Below, piece by piece: positions 62,604-64,000 of a stretch of DNA of 64,000 nt. Location of the stretch: positions 14,937 to 78,936 of the forward strand of contig CAZTPX010000026.1 of NCBI GenBank assembly GCA_964615095.1, read 5' to 3'. Under the pieces are notes generated by a model. It had not been told where the DNA came from. It saw only the letters and a program-made list of their open reading frames with translations, and did no database searches. Both the position numbers and the translations under genes were made by a program. Positions within the stretch are counted from its first letter, which is position 1. Each line of letters starts with the position of its first letter. This DNA is from JANXQG01 sp964615095 (GTDB lineage: Bacteria > Planctomycetota > Planctomycetia > Pirellulales > Thermoguttaceae).

Positions 62604-62713
62604 AGTAGGTCCTTTCTGCCGGAAAGGACCAATGTGCGCCGACCTGTCGAACAATGCCGGGGTTTTCCGGCGGTTCGAAGCACAATAGTCCCTCTCGGCA
62701 AGACGGACCTACT
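62604..62713. repeat. Short inverted repeat enclosing about 90 bp
   Basis: AGTAGGTCC (62604-62612) and its exact reverse complement GGACCTACT (62705-62713) enclose two further potential hairpins (CCTTTCTGCCGGAAAGG at the left and a CCGG..CCGG block). A CCCCCGG...CCGGGGG hairpin follows just outside on the right. It may be a degraded small mobile element. Confidence 0.4.
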
Positions 62714-62932
62714 GCCCCCGGTTTGCTACGCCGGGGGCTGGTTAAATTGTCAACGAACAAATGCACGCGCCGAATATTCAGGCGTGGCCCGAATCCTCTT
62801 CAGCGCGCTTTATACCCACATAATACGCAAGGAATCTCCGCCCCATTGCGCGCCGGACGCGAACTTGCGTCGCAAGTCCAATTGCTCGTTGCGCTTTCGG
62901 CATCTGTTGTCCGGCCTGTTTCCAACACGTGC

Positions 62933-62988
62933 TCCCCTTCTCCCCTTCTCCCCTTCTCCCCTTCTCCCCTTCTCCCCTTCTCCCCTTC
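62933..62988 (+). repeat. Octamer tandem repeat TCCCCTTC, seven copies
   Basis: Seven uninterrupted copies of the 8-bp unit cover 62933-62988 and are followed by TCCCTCCTCCCT. One strand is all pyrimidine over about 67 bases. The tract is purine/pyrimidine-asymmetric and could form triplex DNA. It is not in a gene I can support. Confidence 0.9.
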
Positions 62989-63305
62989 TCCCTCCTCCCT
63001 GCTTCTGTTGTGCCGTGTATTCATCAATATAATACGCCTGCGATCTCAGGATCATTCGTGCCCGCGTTCGTAATCCCGGCTTCAGCCGGTCAAAGAAAAC
63101 AAAACAATCTGGGACTTTCTTTCAATAGAAAGAAAGGAATAAACAGCTCCAAACATGCCTTCGCCAGACCGCGACAAAATCGTCTCAGGATCAGAGTCTC
63201 GCAGTTCCTCGAAGTGCGGTATGCAGTTCTTCGGGTCCGACAGATGGCCTGCCAGACGAAGCAACCGAAATACCGAACGCGGTGTTGCCGCTCGCATCCT
63301 TCCGT

Positions 63306-63635
63306 TTACAAGTGCGGCAGCCCCAGCTTGGCCAACGAGAACACCATGACCGACATCGCGAGCACGATCGTGGCGGCCGTCAGGATGATCCTGCTCCTCC
63401 CCGTCGTCACGTAGAGGAACGACATGACGAACAGCAGCGCGCCGTTCATAAGGCCCAGGACGTTGCCAGAGTCCCGTAGGCCGTGCGGCCAACCTGCCTG
63501 GATCATCCCCGCCGTCGATACGATCAAGATCAGCACGCCGGTAATCCGCACGAACCACGCCACGTTGGTGATCCACTTCGGGCCGATGTCGGCCAGGCTG
63601 CCCGTTCTGGCGTTGGCAATATTATTGTCTTGCAT
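63306..63635 (-). CDS. Small membrane protein of unknown function
   Basis: The ATG at 63635 is preferred because GGAGGAG lies nine bases before it; an in-frame ATG at 63677 does not have this. The 109-residue product has a polar N-terminus (MQDNNIANARTGSLADIGPK) and three hydrophobic helices at about 25-44, 56-76 and 81-104. It is not recognised. No partner gene is near. Confidence 0.65.
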   Translation of the reverse strand: MQDNNIANARTGSLADIGPKWITNVAWFVRITGVLILIVSTAGMIQAGWPHGLRDSGNVLGLMNGALLFVMSFLYVTTGRSRIILTAATIVLAMSVMVFSLAKLGLPHL

Positions 63636-64000
63636 GATTGCGGTCTCCTCCTGCATTTCCATCGAGTCCAGAGCCAATCGCCCGCTGTGGGCCTCGCTTC
63701 ATCTGCTTCTAATACGGGGCCTGGCAACCGGCGTTACACGGCTTTCCGACCCTTTGCCGATCGTGCCTGCCGACCTGGTCCTGGCCGTTGATTCGTAATC
63801 CGATGGGTTTTGTCGCCTGGGCGAGTTAAGCTGATGCGGAAATGCTGGGAGTCGCGGCAGAAAACCCCTCAGATGATGGGGCTCGATTGCGAATTTGACC
63901 CTGTGATTGCCACAAGTGTCGGCGTGGCGATATACTACGGCAAGCGGCCATGAACGTCGTGGCTGCTTACCGCTCCCGTTGGACGTCCAAAACTTGAAAT
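63636..64000. other. Right-edge noncoding stretch
   Basis: About 365 bp to the window edge. I see no gene with a ribosome-binding site and no complete promoter. A small CCCC-GGGG hairpin lies around 63867-63883. A gene may start just outside the window. Confidence 0.45.

Larger units (their letters stand above)
61961..63305. other. Long noncoding stretch with several repeats
   Basis: About 1.35 kb with no supportable gene on either strand. The open frames present lack ribosome-binding sites and have low-complexity products. It holds the phased repeats at 62385-62459, an inverted pair at 62604-62713, the octamer array at 62933-62988, and a perfect 9-bp inverted repeat CTTTCTTTC-AATA-GAAAGAAAG at 63115-63136. 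The left part (61961-62384) shows nothing I can name. Confidence 0.65.

Noticed and set aside
62469..63032. Open frame of 187 codons ending in a PFSPSPLL repeat
   Set aside because: It has no ribosome-binding site and no conserved motif, crosses an inverted repeat and owes its end to the octamer array.
1..64000. tRNA, rRNA or riboswitch genes
   Set aside because: Reading of the intergenic regions showed no cloverleaf with a TTCGA arm, no rRNA segment and no known riboswitch core; a covariance-model scan would settle this.

Overview
The window looks like a chromosomal segment of a GC-rich planctomycete, most likely from the Pirellulales and their relatives. The evidence is a set of protein types that are largely planctomycete: a DUF1549/DUF1553 protein, a DUF1501 Tat protein and a PPC-domain protein in one operon; a giant surface protein that starts with the LEPR-XLL-type motif FEPLESRMLL and ends in a dockerin; Gfo/Idh/MocA oxidoreductases with Tat signals; a multi-haem TolB/HzsA-like protein; and an NPYQSP N-terminus on a DUF4328 protein. 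I saw no rRNA, tRNA, CRISPR array or intact transposase.

Layout. 0-1.6 kb: sugar catabolism, with the 3' end of a Gfo/Idh oxidoreductase followed by a sugar-phosphate isomerase/epimerase. 1.7-7.4 kb: a membrane spermidine-synthase-like protein with a recent internal duplication, then on the other strand a secreted protein and a secreted PHB-depolymerase-like esterase. 7.4-9.5 kb: repeat-rich DNA around a stand-alone helicase-associated (HA) repeat protein. 9.5-21.5 kb: six genes on the minus strand (Uma2-type nuclease fold, exported unknown, sodium/solute symporter, large exported unknown, CehA/McbA-type metallohydrolase, Kelch-like propeller protein), probably two or three transcripts around capture and uptake of a nutrient. 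22-24.6 kb: exported tri-haem propeller protein. 24.8-28.3 kb: small accessory genes (DUF4328, zinc ribbon, AlbA_2/RecG-like, orphan). 28.4-33.4 kb: 1675-residue exported propeller/NPCBM protein. 33.6-38.3 kb: PAS-PAS-PAS-SpoIIE phosphatase and GlnD. 38.3-40.4 kb: a MITE-like element, a deleted remnant of a polynucleotide kinase-phosphatase gene, a SUKH-like protein and a DoxX protein. 40.5-46.4 kb: Gfo/Idh protein divergent from a DUF3472-type protein, a PQQ-type propeller, a small orphan and a lipoprotein built of three repeats. 46.45 kb: a fragment of a response-regulator receiver domain. 46.6-62 kb: the 3.2-kilo-residue surface protein, then PPC, DUF1501 and DUF1549/DUF1553 genes, all on the minus strand. 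62-64 kb: noncoding DNA with helically phased repeats and an octamer array, then one small membrane protein.

Most genes encode exported proteins concerned with polymer or sugar capture and with the cell surface, which fits a particle-associated heterotroph. The most unusual signals are in the noncoding DNA: five CCTAG-motif copies spaced by one or two helical turns (62385-62459), several families of hairpin-forming dispersed repeats, and two gene remnants that can still be read. Family names are from recognition of sequence motifs by eye; no database search was possible.
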